In this document: piece after piece, positions 38,927 to 47,223 of the stretch | Layout of the letters: each line of letters begins with the position of its first letter | Position numbering within the stretch: position 1 is the first letter of the stretch | DNA from: Pseudomonas mediterranea CFBP 5447 | GTDB lineage: Bacteria; Pseudomonadota; Gammaproteobacteria; Pseudomonadales; Pseudomonadaceae | Reading direction: 5' to 3' | Assembly (NCBI RefSeq): GCF_000774145.1 | Contig: NZ_KN322987.1 | Coordinates: forward strand, 2,756-66,755 | DNA: 64,000 nt | Translations under genes and position numbers: made by a program | The notes under the pieces: generated by a model | What the model was told of the DNA's origin: nothing | Seen by the model: the letters and a program-made list of their open reading frames with translations, nothing else | Databases searched by the model: none

Positions 38927-39460
38927 TTAACTGCCTGGCATCAGGCGCAGGCCGGTTTTCTTCAGGATGCGGCTGCTCACCAGCATGTCGTCGGCGGCAC
39001 AGGCATCTCCCAGCAGGTAGCGCAGATGGTCGCGGTAGCTGTCGATTTCCTCACGGCTGCGACCGTGGACCATGGCGAACAGGTTGTAGCGCCAGCCAGG
39101 CCTGCGCGGACGTCGGTAGCAGTGGCTGACGAAGGGCTGCGCACCCAGCAGCGAACCAAGTCGCGACATATCGGCGTCAGCGACGTCCCAGACGGTCATG
39201 CCGTTGTGGCGATAGCCCAGGCGGTAGTGGTTGGGCACGGCGGCGATGCGGCGGATGGCGCCTTCGGCCTGCAGGCGTTTGAGCAGGTCGAGGGTGGACT
39301 CCACGCTCAGTCCCAACTGTTCCGCGAGCCAGGCCCATGGGTCTTCCAGCAGCGGCAGGCCTTCCTGGGTCAGTTCGACCAGTCGCCGTGCCAGGGATGT
39401 TTCACTCAACGGCGGTGGTGCTTGCCGCGACGGTTCAGACGGGGAAATACAGGCCGACAT
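38927..39460 (-). CDS. nirH: Siroheme decarboxylase subunit NirH
   Basis: The 177-residue member of the NirD/L/G/H (Lrp/AsnC-like) family forms, with its relatives, the siroheme decarboxylase that yields 12,18-didecarboxysiroheme. An N-terminal winged-helix-like part is followed by the family core (AAVPNHYRLGY, RPGWRYNLFAMVHGRSREE). GGAGGAGA precedes the start. The start overlaps the end of nirG by 26 bases. Confidence 0.92.
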   Translation of the reverse strand: MSACISPSEPSRQAPPPLSETSLARRLVELTQEGLPLLEDPWAWLAEQLGLSVESTLDLLKRLQAEGAIRRIAAVPNHYRLGYRHNGMTVWDVADADMSRLGSLLGAQPFVSHCYRRPRRPGWRYNLFAMVHGRSREEIDSYRDHLRYLLGDACAADDMLVSSRILKKTGLRLMPGS

Positions 39461-39878
39461 GGTAAGTCTCCTCCTTGGGCAGGTTCAGCGGCACCAGGCC
39501 GGTCAGGCGCTCGATGCGCAGCAGGCTCTCGCGGATCGCCTGCTCGCTGGCGCAGGCCAGCACGAACCACATGTTCAAGTGGTGTTCGCGGCGATAGTTG
39601 TGAGCCACCTCGGGCATCGCCGCGAGCTGCTCGGCAACGGCTTCGAAACGGGCTTCGGGCACTGCCAGCGCCGCCAGGGTGAATGCGCCGCCCAGGCGCT
39701 CGACATCGAACATCGGGCCGAAGCGGGTGAGCACGCCGTCGTTGAGCAATTCGTGCAGCCGGTCGAGCAGTTCGGCGCTGCTGCTGTCCAGCTCAAGGGC
39801 CAATGCCTGCCAAGGCTGGCGCACCAACGGCAGGCCCAGCTGCAGGCGGTTGATCAGGCGTCGGTCGAGGTCATCCAT
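39435..39878 (-). CDS. nirG: Siroheme decarboxylase subunit NirG
   Basis: The 147-residue NirD/L/G/H-family protein shows the LTRFGPMFDVERLGG and NYRREHHLNMWFVLAC motifs. The start at 39878 (MDDLDRRLINRLQLG) is chosen by family alignment and an AGGAG upstream. The frame extends to 40016 within nirL, but that part is not family-like. It overlaps nirL by 8 bases and nirH by 26, so translation is coupled. Confidence 0.92.
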   Translation of the reverse strand: MDDLDRRLINRLQLGLPLVRQPWQALALELDSSSAELLDRLHELLNDGVLTRFGPMFDVERLGGAFTLAALAVPEARFEAVAEQLAAMPEVAHNYRREHHLNMWFVLACASEQAIRESLLRIERLTGLVPLNLPKEETYHVGLYFPV

Positions 39879-40383
39879 CGATACGGACTCCTGCCGGAGC
39901 GGTGAAGCGTCCACCGCATTGCTTGAACAGCTGGGTGCTGAACAGCAGCTGGTGGGGCAGGTCGTCCAGCAAGTGCTCGGCGAGCAGTGCCTGGACCTGG
40001 GCCTCGACCCGGTCACGCTGGCGACCGTGGATCATGCAGAACAGGTTGTACTGCCACTGGGGCAGGCGCCGTGGCCGCTGGTAGCACAGGTTGATGCCCG
40101 AGGCCTTGCCGAGGCGGCGACCGACTTCATCCACCAGGGCGTCCGGCACATCCAGCACCAGCATGGCGTTGGCGGCAAAACCCAAGGCGCGGTGGTTGAC
40201 CACCAGGCCGACCCGGCGAAACAGGCCTTGTTCTTGCCATTGCCGTATCTGCTCGAGCACCTGTCGTTCGTCGGCGTCGATCTGTTCGGCCAGGGCCTGG
40301 AAGGGGCGCGGCGTCAGCGGCAGGCCGCTCTCCAGGAGACGGCGTAGCGCCAGCGACTGCTGTTCGCTCAACGGTGTGTTCAT
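39871..40383 (-). CDS. nirL: Siroheme decarboxylase subunit NirL
   Basis: The 170-residue protein of the same family contains the VVNHRALGFAANAMLV and LPQWQYNLFCMIHGRQRD motifs, and is closer to NirH than to NirD/NirG. The start at 40383 gives an ATGA overlap with the nirD stop. The upstream frame extension to 40527 lies inside nirD and is ignored. It acts in heme d1 synthesis with NirD, NirG and NirH. Confidence 0.92.
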   Translation of the reverse strand: MNTPLSEQQSLALRRLLESGLPLTPRPFQALAEQIDADERQVLEQIRQWQEQGLFRRVGLVVNHRALGFAANAMLVLDVPDALVDEVGRRLGKASGINLCYQRPRRLPQWQYNLFCMIHGRQRDRVEAQVQALLAEHLLDDLPHQLLFSTQLFKQCGGRFTAPAGVRIDG

Positions 40384-40838
40384 GGGGTGGCCTCCAGGGC
40401 AAAGCCCAGGTTGATGCGGTAGGCGGTGAGCATGGGCAGGTCCAGCGGTGTCAGGCCGGTGTCGCTCTCCAGTTCTCGGAGAATGTTTTCCAGATGCGCG
40501 CGGTCGGGGCCGGTGAGGACGAACCACAGGTTGTAGCGATGCTCCCGGGCATAGTTGTGATTGACCTCCGGATACTGGCTGACGCGGGCAGCCACTTGCT
40601 GCAAGCGGTCCTCGGGCACGGCCAGGGCCGCCAGGGTGCTGGCACCGGCCCTGGAATGCTCGAACACCGGGCCGACCCGGTACAGGGTGCCGGCCACTTG
40701 CAGGTGTTGCAGGCAGTCAATGACTTGGGCTTCGCTGCAACCGAGGGCGTCGGCCATCGCCCTATAGGGTTCGGCGCACAACGGCATGCCATGCTGGAAA
40801 CGGTCGATCAGGCGACGGGCCAGTGAATTCCCGGTCAT
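40380..40838 (-). CDS. nirD: Siroheme decarboxylase subunit NirD
   Basis: The 152-residue protein resembles NirG (RVGPVFEHSRAGASTLAALA, NYAREHRYNLWFVLTG). I choose ATG 40838, two bases after the nirF stop. A TTG six bases earlier (40844) would also be in frame. The order nirF-nirD-nirL-nirG-nirH matches P. aeruginosa. Confidence 0.92.
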   Translation of the reverse strand: MTGNSLARRLIDRFQHGMPLCAEPYRAMADALGCSEAQVIDCLQHLQVAGTLYRVGPVFEHSRAGASTLAALAVPEDRLQQVAARVSQYPEVNHNYAREHRYNLWFVLTGPDRAHLENILRELESDTGLTPLDLPMLTAYRINLGFALEATP

Positions 40839-40840
40839 GC

Positions 40841-42019
40841 TCAATACCCCGGTTTATGCGCGCGACTGCTGAAGAAAATGCCGCTGGGACTGAGAGCGGG
40901 CAGGATCGCGAGGCGTTCGAGTCGGTAAGGGTCCCAGACCTGTAGCTCGTTGCCGTCTCGAACCGACAGCCACACCTGGTCGCCGCGGGCGGTGAATTCC
41001 ATGTGCAGCACCGCCGGTCCCGGCCGCAGATCGGCCACGATGGCATGGGTCTGGGTGTCGATGACCTGGACCCGGTCGTTGTCCGGATAAGCGAAGTTGA
41101 CCCACAACTGCCGGGCGTCCGGTCGTGCCGTGACAAACACCGGCTGGCCGGCCACGGCGATGCTGTCGGTCTGCTGCCAGTCACGAGCATCCATCACCAG
41201 CACCTGGTGATGCCCGACGGCGGGGACGAAAGCCTGTCCGTCGGCCAGGGCCCAACCTTCCAGGTGAGGCATCTTGTACACCGGGAGCCGCGCCTGACCG
41301 CGTCCATAATGCCCCAGCACGCGTTTCACGCCGCGTTCCGGATGCCACAGGTCGAGCTGCGCCATGCCGTCCTCACCGAACAAGCCGGCCATGTAGTAGC
41401 GGCCCTCGGGCGTGATCAGCGCGTCATAGGGCTGCTGGCCGATGGCGGTGAAGCGCTCGATGCGTGGTACTTGGCCTTGGCTGAAATCGGCGGTCCAGAT
41501 TTCGCCGGTGTCGAACAGACTGAACACGAAACGCTGTCCCGGTGCGTCCACCAGACCGACCACCCGTGAGCGCTTGCTGCCGTCCGGCAAGGGTGTGGAC
41601 GGGATGTCGGCGACCTGTTCCAGGGTGCGGGCATCGAACACCTTGACGCCGCCGGGTTCGTAGTTGGAGACGGCAATCAGCTTGCCGTCCTGGCTGATCG
41701 CACCGCCGATGCTGTTGCCGCCCTGGAGAATCCGCCGCTCGATCCGCTGAGTCAGCAGGTCGACTTTGCTCAAACCGCCGTCACGACCGAACACGTAGGC
41801 ATAACGCTGGTCGCGGGAGAACACCACTGACGCATGGGAGAGGTCGCCCAGCCCTTCGACCCGACCGAGCGCGGTGCGCCGCTCGCTTTCGATGATCTGC
41901 AGGCTGCCGCTGGCGCGCTCCACCACCACACCGAGGTCGCCGGTGCCGCGCAGCGGTGCCTGGGCGCAGGCCGACAGCAACAACACCGCGGCTGAAAATA
42001 ACAGGAAGGAACGGATCAT
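40841..42019 (-). CDS. nirF: Heme d1 biosynthesis lipoprotein NirF
   Basis: The 392-residue cytochrome-cd1-like beta-propeller protein lacks a heme-c motif. The N-terminus is a lipoprotein signal with lipobox LLSAC (Cys ~17), so it should be anchored in the periplasm. NirF binds a heme d1 precursor and acts late in the pathway with NirN (family knowledge). The start overlaps the nirC stop (ATGA). Confidence 0.94.
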   Translation of the reverse strand: MIRSFLLFSAAVLLLSACAQAPLRGTGDLGVVVERASGSLQIIESERRTALGRVEGLGDLSHASVVFSRDQRYAYVFGRDGGLSKVDLLTQRIERRILQGGNSIGGAISQDGKLIAVSNYEPGGVKVFDARTLEQVADIPSTPLPDGSKRSRVVGLVDAPGQRFVFSLFDTGEIWTADFSQGQVPRIERFTAIGQQPYDALITPEGRYYMAGLFGEDGMAQLDLWHPERGVKRVLGHYGRGQARLPVYKMPHLEGWALADGQAFVPAVGHHQVLVMDARDWQQTDSIAVAGQPVFVTARPDARQLWVNFAYPDNDRVQVIDTQTHAIVADLRPGPAVLHMEFTARGDQVWLSVRDGNELQVWDPYRLERLAILPALSPSGIFFSSRAHKPGY

Positions 42020-42345
42020 GGGGTGGGTTTTCCTTGCAGGAGCCGGTCCACCAGCCAGCGGATGTCGTCAGGTCCGAGCAGCGGCGCCCAGCCGGGCATG
42101 GCACTGCCGGGGCGGCCTTGGGTGACGGTGGCGATGAGGTTGTCGCGGGGTTTTCCGGCCAGGGCGGTCTGGGTCAGGGGGGGGCCGAGACCGCCGGTCA
42201 GATACAGGCCGTGGCAGGCGCCGCAGTCCTGGTCCAGCAGGTGTTGCAATTGGGCCTGGCGCTGGGGGCCGGGGGCGGCCAGCGCGCTGGCAGAAAAGGC
42301 CAGGAGCAGGGCCGTCATCCAGGTTGCAGCGCTGTGTCGTTCCAT
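42016..42345 (-). CDS. nirC: Periplasmic c-type cytochrome NirC
   Basis: The 109-residue small mono-heme cytochrome has a cleavable signal peptide (residues 1-23, ending ALAAP) and heme motif CGACH. A likely axial Met lies in GSAMPGWAPLL. The start at 42345 has AGGAGG upstream. In pseudomonads NirC can donate electrons to NirS or take part in heme d1 maturation. Confidence 0.92.
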   Translation of the reverse strand: MERHSAATWMTALLLAFSASALAAPGPQRQAQLQHLLDQDCGACHGLYLTGGLGPPLTQTALAGKPRDNLIATVTQGRPGSAMPGWAPLLGPDDIRWLVDRLLQGKPTP

Positions 42346-42388
42346 GACGTCCTCCTGAATTGAAAGGGTGCGAGCAACAACAATCATT

Positions 42389-42580
42389 TGTGGCGAGGGG
42401 ATTGATCTGTGGCTAGGGGAATCTGTCTGTGACTAGTGGGTTATTTGTGGCGAGGGGATTTATCCCCGCTGGGCTGCGAAGCAGCCCCACCAAAAAGCGG
42501 CACTCATCAACCTGACACACCGCGACATCAGGTTTTGGGGGCTGCTTTGCAGCCCAGCGGGGATAAATCCCCTCGCCACA
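42389..42580. repeat. Long inverted repeat of the GTGGCGAGGGG family (nirM-nirC gap)
   Basis: A second REP-type family is seen here. TGTGGCGAGGGGATTTATCC at 42447 is followed by CCGCTGGGCTGCGAAGCAGC, and the inverse copy ends at 42580, giving a large snap-back structure. Half-copies lie at 42389-42446. It fills the 296-base gap between nirM and nirC inside the operon. Related copies occur at 46514-46645 and 48677-48794. Confidence 0.85.
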
Positions 42581-42641
42581 GGTCCAGTTGTCACAGATCC
42601 ACTTGCTACAAATCCCTCGCTACAAAGTGTCTCTCGCAGGG

Positions 42642-42953
42642 TTATTTAAGGCTCAACACCCACGCCGCCAGAACCTTGGCTTCCTCTTCGGTCACCGGAT
42701 TCGCCGGCATCGGCATCGGTCCCCAGTTGCCTTGCGTGCCTTCCTTGATGTGCTTGGCGAGCACTTCCTGGGCCCCGGGGACGCTGGCGTTTTTCGCCGC
42801 GACGTCCTTGAGGGCCGGGCCTACCACCTTGGTGTCGATGGCATGGCAAGCCGCGCAGGGTTTGCTCTTGAACAGTGTCGGGCCATCCTCGGCCAGCGCC
42901 GGTTGCAAGCTGGAGAGGGCGGTCAGGGCCAACGCGATCAGAATAGGCTTCAT
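42642..42953 (-). CDS. nirM: Cytochrome c-551 (NirM)
   Basis: The 103-residue precursor of the small periplasmic cytochrome c-551 is the classic electron donor to cytochrome cd1 nitrite reductase. A signal peptide (residues 1-21, cut after ALA) is followed by heme motif CAACH (33-37) and the axial Met in WGPMPMPANPV. It lies 24 bases downstream of nirS. Confidence 0.96.
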   Translation of the reverse strand: MKPILIALALTALSSLQPALAEDGPTLFKSKPCAACHAIDTKVVGPALKDVAAKNASVPGAQEVLAKHIKEGTQGNWGPMPMPANPVTEEEAKVLAAWVLSLK

Positions 42954-42977
42954 GGTTTTTCCTCTTATTGATGGAGC

Positions 42978-44657
42978 TCAATAGATGTCATGTTGGGTGT
43001 TGTAGACGTTGAATTTCCCGGTCGGAGTGATCAGGCGCTTGTCCTTGATCACGTCCTTGACCTTGAGGGTCTTGTCGTCGATCACCACCAGCGCCGACTC
43101 GTCCTCCTGTCCGCTCCAGACCGAAAACCAGACCTCGTCGCCGGCCTTGTTGTATTCCGGTTGCACCACCCGCAGGGCGCCTTTCTTGATGCCTGCGTAC
43201 TCGGCAATCGGCAGCACGGTGTAGCCGGCGTCGAGCTTGTCGATGTCGAACACCGCCACCGACTGGCTGAGCTTGGCGTCGGGGCTCAAGGTGGTGTCGA
43301 CATACAGGTGACGTGACTGGGGATGGGTCTTGATGAACAGCGAACCGCCGCCCTGGCCCTGCAGGGAGCCGACCTGTTTCCAGGCGTATTGCGGGTGCTT
43401 GACCGGGTCGGTCCCGATCATCGAAACCCCGGCATCCCCCAGGTGGCTGGTGGCCCAGACCGGCCCGTACAGCGGATGGTTGAAGTTGGCGCCGCGCCCC
43501 GGATGCGGGGTCTTGCCGACGTCCACCAGGGCGGTGAGCTTGCGTTCCTTGGAGTCGATCACCGCTACCTTGTTGGAGTTGTTGGCCGCCGTCATGAAGT
43601 AGCGGTGGCTGCTGTCCCAACCGCCGTCATGGAGGAACGGCGCGGCGTCGATGCTGGTGATGGTGAGGTTCTTGATGTCCTGGTAATTGACCAGCATCAC
43701 CTTGCCGGTTTCCTTGACGTTGACGATGAACTCCGGCCACTCGTGGGAGGCGATGATGGCCGCCACACGTGGTTCGGGATGGTATTGCTGGGTGTCGACC
43801 GTCATGCCTCGGGTCGAGACGATCTGTTTCGGCTCCAGGGTTTCGCCGTCCATGATGGTGAACTGCGGCGGCCAGTAGGAGCCGGCGATGGTGTACTTGT
43901 CTTCGTAGCCCTTGAACTTGGAGGTTTCCACCGAGCGGGCCTCGATGCCCACCTTGATTTCCGCGACCTTGGTCGGCTCCTTCGGCCACAGGTCGATCAT
44001 GTCGATCCTGGCATCCCGGCCGATCACCAGCAGGTAGCGCCCCGACGCCGAGATACGGGAAATGTGTACCGCATAGCCGGTGTCGATCAGCTTGACGATT
44101 TTCTTGGAGTCGCCATCGATCAAGGCAATCTTGCCGTCATCGCGCAGGGTGACGGAAAACAGGTTCTGCAGGTTGAGGCTGTTGAGCTGCCGGGTCGGCC
44201 GGTCCTCAGGCTTGACCAGCACTTTCCAGGTCTTGAGGGTTTCCGCCATGCCCCATTCCGGTGGCGTCGGCGGGGTGTGCTGGATGAACTTGGCCATCAC
44301 CGTGATCTGGTCTTTGCTCAGCGCATTGGAGGTGCCCCAGTTCGGCATGCCGGCGGCCGAGCCGTAGGTGATCAGTGCTTCCAGGTAGGCCTGGCCACGT
44401 GCCTGGGTGATGTCCGGGGTCAGCGGCTTGCCGGTGGCGCCCTTGCGCAATACGCCGTGGCAGCCGGCGCAGCGCTGGAAGTAGATTTCCTTGGCCGCGT
44501 CGAAGTCGGCCTGGCTCAGGTCCGGCGCGCCTTCGGTCTTGACCATGCGCGGTTGCTCCGGGGCGGCGGGTTGGTCGGCGAAGGCGTGGGGTGCGGCCAG
44601 CGCCGTACACAGCGCCGTGACCCTCAGGACCCACGATTTTTTGTGGCTGATCAGCAT
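42978..44657 (-). CDS. nirS: Cytochrome cd1 nitrite reductase NirS
   Basis: This 559-residue periplasmic enzyme reduces nitrite to nitric oxide. A signal peptide (residues 1-27) precedes the cytochrome c domain with heme motif CAGCH (63-67). The C-terminal eight-bladed propeller for heme d1 includes the conserved HPEPRVAAIIASHEWPEF region with active-site histidines. The start at 44657 (GAGGAG upstream) is correct for the family. The open frame runs on to 45821, but that is nirQ antisense. Its promoter carries a DNR box at 44760-44773. Confidence 0.97.
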   Translation of the reverse strand: MLISHKKSWVLRVTALCTALAAPHAFADQPAAPEQPRMVKTEGAPDLSQADFDAAKEIYFQRCAGCHGVLRKGATGKPLTPDITQARGQAYLEALITYGSAAGMPNWGTSNALSKDQITVMAKFIQHTPPTPPEWGMAETLKTWKVLVKPEDRPTRQLNSLNLQNLFSVTLRDDGKIALIDGDSKKIVKLIDTGYAVHISRISASGRYLLVIGRDARIDMIDLWPKEPTKVAEIKVGIEARSVETSKFKGYEDKYTIAGSYWPPQFTIMDGETLEPKQIVSTRGMTVDTQQYHPEPRVAAIIASHEWPEFIVNVKETGKVMLVNYQDIKNLTITSIDAAPFLHDGGWDSSHRYFMTAANNSNKVAVIDSKERKLTALVDVGKTPHPGRGANFNHPLYGPVWATSHLGDAGVSMIGTDPVKHPQYAWKQVGSLQGQGGGSLFIKTHPQSRHLYVDTTLSPDAKLSQSVAVFDIDKLDAGYTVLPIAEYAGIKKGALRVVQPEYNKAGDEVWFSVWSGQEDESALVVIDDKTLKVKDVIKDKRLITPTGKFNVYNTQHDIY

Positions 44658-44759
44658 TCCATTTCTCCTCAGGCATGACCCGCGCTGCGCTGTAATGGAT
44701 GTTCGGCGCGCAGGTTCCGGGTGCACTGCAAGGCTATTCCCTGGCCCGTGATTACTCGC

Positions 44760-44773
44760 TTGACCTCGATCAA
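44760..44773. promoter_or_regulatory. FNR/DNR box between nirS and nirQ
   Basis: TTGACCTCGATCAA matches the TTGAT-N4-ATCAA consensus with one change. It lies in the 198-base gap between divergent nirS and nirQ and could serve either or both. Confidence 0.8.
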
Positions 44774-44855
44774 GTTTGCCCGCCGAGCGCCTTGCCAGGT
44801 TGTCGCAGGGCGCCGTAGCGTGAGCGGCAATCGTATTGTTCGAGCAGGACACGCC

Positions 44856-45659
44856 ATGAACCCGAGTCAGATCTCTCCCCATCCGGACGAACCTTTCTAT
44901 CAGCCCCAGGACAACGAACAGGCACTGTTCGAACAGGCCTGGCACCACGGCATGCCGGTGCTGATCAAGGGGCCGACGGGCTGCGGCAAGACCCGTTTCG
45001 TCCAGCACATGGCTCACCGCTTGAAGCTGCCGCTGTACACCGTGGCCTGTCACGATGACCTGAGCGCCGCCGACCTGGTGGGCCGCCACCTGATCGGTGC
45101 CCAGGGCACCTGGTGGCAGGATGGGCCATTGACCCGGGCAGTGCGCGAGGGCGGCATCTGTTACCTGGACGAGGTGGTCGAGGCGCGGCAAGACACGGCG
45201 GTCGTATTGCACCCGCTGGCCGACGATCGTCGGCAGCTGTACCTGGAACGCACCGGCGAAGTGCTCCAGGCACCTCGTTCCTTCATGCTGGTGGTGTCTT
45301 ACAACCCCGGTTACCAGAACCTGCTCAAGGGCATGAAGCCCAGCACGCGCCAGCGTTTCGTGGCGATGCGTTTTGGCTATCCGGCTGTGGCGGATGAGGA
45401 GCGCATCGTCGCCCGCGAGGCGGGCGTGAACCTGGACCTGGCCGCCCAGGTGGTGCGCCTGGGCGAGGCCCTGCGCCGGCTCGATCAGCATGACCTGGAA
45501 GAAGTGGCTTCGACCCGGCTGCTGATTTTCGCCGCGCGCATGATCGGCGCCGGCATGAATCCGCGGCAAGCGTGCCTGGCGTGTCTGGCCGAGCCGTTGA
45601 GCGACGATCCGCAGACGGTCGCCGCCTTGATGGATGTGGTCGATGTCCACTTCGGCTGA
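44856..45659 (+). CDS. nirQ: MoxR-type AAA+ ATPase NirQ
   Basis: The 267-residue AAA+ protein has Walker A GPTGCGKT (residues 39-46) and Walker B ICYLDEVVEA, in the MoxR/CbbQ/NorQ family. With the VWA protein NorD it activates nitric oxide reductase (and possibly NirS) after assembly. ATG 44856 is the family start. The frame open to 44721 overlaps the promoter region and is not used. Confidence 0.95.
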   Translation: MNPSQISPHPDEPFYQPQDNEQALFEQAWHHGMPVLIKGPTGCGKTRFVQHMAHRLKLPLYTVACHDDLSAADLVGRHLIGAQGTWWQDGPLTRAVREGGICYLDEVVEARQDTAVVLHPLADDRRQLYLERTGEVLQAPRSFMLVVSYNPGYQNLLKGMKPSTRQRFVAMRFGYPAVADEERIVAREAGVNLDLAAQVVRLGEALRRLDQHDLEEVASTRLLIFAARMIGAGMNPRQACLACLAEPLSDDPQTVAALMDVVDVHFG

Positions 45660-46227
45660 AACCGCGGTCATGCCCCGGCGTCTGCCGGGGGATCTGGCGA
45701 TGTGGTTCTTCATCCTCGCCGAGCTCTCGGTGTTCGCGTTGCTGATGCTGGCGTTTGTCGTCGCCCAGGCGTTGTATCCGCAAATCTTCAGCGAAGGCCG
45801 GCAGTTGCTGGATCGCTCCACGGGACTGGCGATGACCCTGAGCCTGTTGACCGCCGGGCTGTTCGCTGCGCTGGCCCTGGAGCAGGTCAGGCGGGATCGG
45901 CCGCGCCGGAGTGCTCTGCTGTTGTGCGTGGCGTTGCTGTTTGCATCAGGCTATGTGGGCATCAAGCTCAGCGAATATGCCCATCTCTCGGCCAGCGGCC
46001 TGGGCCTTGAGCACAACACCTTTTTCACCCTGTACTGGATCCTTACCGCGTTCCATTTCCTCCATGTGCTGCTGGGCATGGCGATTCTCGGTTGGCTGGC
46101 CGAGGGCTGTCGGCGACGGCGCTATGGCTCGCGACAGTGCAGTGGCCTGGAGTCCGGTGTGTTGTATTGGCACATGGTGGACCTGGTGTGGGTGCTGCTG
46201 TTTCCGCTGGTCTACATCCTGGATTGA
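45643..46227 (+). CDS. nirO: Cytochrome oxidase subunit III-like protein (NirO/NorE)
   Basis: This integral membrane protein of 194 residues has five hydrophobic segments in the heme-copper oxidase subunit III fold (WFFILAELSVFALLML ... YWHMVDLVWVLLFPLVYIL). It overlaps the nirQ end by 17 bases if ATG 45643 is used, or 26 with ATG 45634. The equivalent nirQ-nirO-nirP order occurs in P. aeruginosa. It supports full activity of the NO reductase system, and the exact role is unclear. Confidence 0.9.
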   Translation: MSTSAETAVMPRRLPGDLAMWFFILAELSVFALLMLAFVVAQALYPQIFSEGRQLLDRSTGLAMTLSLLTAGLFAALALEQVRRDRPRRSALLLCVALLFASGYVGIKLSEYAHLSASGLGLEHNTFFTLYWILTAFHFLHVLLGMAILGWLAEGCRRRRYGSRQCSGLESGVLYWHMVDLVWVLLFPLVYILD

Positions 46228-46239
46228 GCGGAGGCGCTC

Positions 46240-46497
46240 ATGCCGAATTCCCTTGTTCTGATTCTTTGCTGGACGGCCCTGGCCGTGTTGAGCGGCGGCA
46301 CTGTCGCCCTGGGCCAGTTCGCCGGTTCCGGTGTCGTCTCCGTCGCACTGCTCAGCGTGGCGGTCACCAAGGCCTGGCTGATCGCCGACGGCTTCATGGA
46401 GCTGCGCCATGCGCCGCGATTGTGGCGGTGGTTGGTGTTGAGTTGGGCGATGGTGTTGGCGACCCTCATCGCAACGGTCCTGCTGTTCGCGCCTTGA
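46240..46497 (+). CDS. nirP: Small membrane protein NirP/NorF (oxidase subunit IV-like)
   Basis: The 85-residue protein has three hydrophobic helices and the motif VAVTKAWLIADGFMELRHAP, which is typical of the prokaryotic cytochrome oxidase subunit IV-like family. GGAGG-like sequence precedes the ATG, 12 bases after nirO. It is inferred to work with NirO in NO reductase function. Confidence 0.88.
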   Translation: MPNSLVLILCWTALAVLSGGTVALGQFAGSGVVSVALLSVAVTKAWLIADGFMELRHAPRLWRWLVLSWAMVLATLIATVLLFAP

Positions 46498-46513
46498 ACC
46501 TCAAACACAGCAT

Positions 46514-46645
46514 TGTGGCGAGGGGATGAATCCCCGCTGGGCTGCGAAGCAGACCCAAAACTATCGATGCAATCTGCCTGGCACACCTCAGTGTTGGATC
46601 TAGGGGCCGCTTCGCAGCCCAGCGGGGATGAATCCCCTCGCCACA
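46514..46645. repeat. Inverted repeat of the GTGGCGAGGGG family (nirP-norC gap)
   Basis: A long snap-back repeat (TGTGGCGAGGGGATGAATCC ... CCGCTGGGCTGCGAAGCAG, with the inverse ending at 46645) separates nirP from the norC promoter. It probably marks the 3' end of the nirQOP transcript. Confidence 0.85.
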
Positions 46646-46708
46646 AAAGCTGTCCTGCCTGAGCTTTCGGGTACCGCTGGAACAACCCACCAAAACCATC
46701 GGAGATTC

Positions 46709-46722
46709 TTGATCGCCATCAA
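46709..46722 (+). promoter_or_regulatory. FNR/DNR box of the norCBD promoter
   Basis: TTGATCGCCATCAA is a perfect FNR-type dyad. A TAGAAT -10 at 46746-46751 places transcription start near 46757, giving about -41.5 for the box centre, which is the class II activation geometry. norC begins at 46780. Confidence 0.88.
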
Positions 46723-46779
46723 GCGGTTCCGGACCCCTCGCTTCCTAGAATGGACACGCCAAGCAATGAGGAAGTGACC

Positions 46780-47220
46780 ATGTCAGATACCTTCACCAAA
46801 GGCATGGCCAGGAATATTTACTTCGGGGGAAGCGTGTTCTTTTTCCTGATATTCCTGGCCCTGACCTACCACACGGAACAGACCTTTCCGGCGCGCAGCA
46901 ACCAGGCGCAATTGACCGAATCGGTGATACGCGGCAAGGGCGTCTGGGAGCGTAACAACTGCATCGGCTGCCACACGCTGCTGGGCGAGGGCGCGTACTT
47001 CGCGCCGGAGCTGGGCAACGTGGTCAACCGTCGTGGCGGCGAGGAAGCCTTCAAGCCGTTCCTGCAGGCCTGGATGAAAATGCAACCCCTGGGTGTACCC
47101 GGGCGCCGGGCCATGCCGCAGTTCCACCTGAGCGAGCAGGAGGTCGACGACATCGCCGAGTTCCTCAAGTGGAGTTCGAAGATCAATACCAATGGCTGGC
47201 CGCCAAACAAGGAGGGCTGA
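46780..47220 (+). CDS. norC: Nitric oxide reductase cytochrome c subunit NorC
   Basis: The 146-residue membrane-anchored c-type cytochrome passes electrons to NorB. It has one N-terminal helix (residues ~13-30), heme motif CIGCH (61-65) and a Met ligand in RRAMPQFHL. The start at 46780 has GAGGAAG upstream. An in-frame ATG at 46750 lies on the expected transcript start and is rejected. Full length for the family. Confidence 0.96.
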   Translation: MSDTFTKGMARNIYFGGSVFFFLIFLALTYHTEQTFPARSNQAQLTESVIRGKGVWERNNCIGCHTLLGEGAYFAPELGNVVNRRGGEEAFKPFLQAWMKMQPLGVPGRRAMPQFHLSEQEVDDIAEFLKWSSKINTNGWPPNKEG

Positions 47221-47223
47221 GAG

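Noticed and set aside
37567..39129. 520-codon plus-strand frame over nirJ
   Set aside because: Antisense to a clear radical SAM gene; no start signal.
44658..45821. Upstream extension of nirS across nirQ
   Set aside because: Antisense of nirQ; the signal peptide and ribosome-binding site fix the nirS start at 44657.
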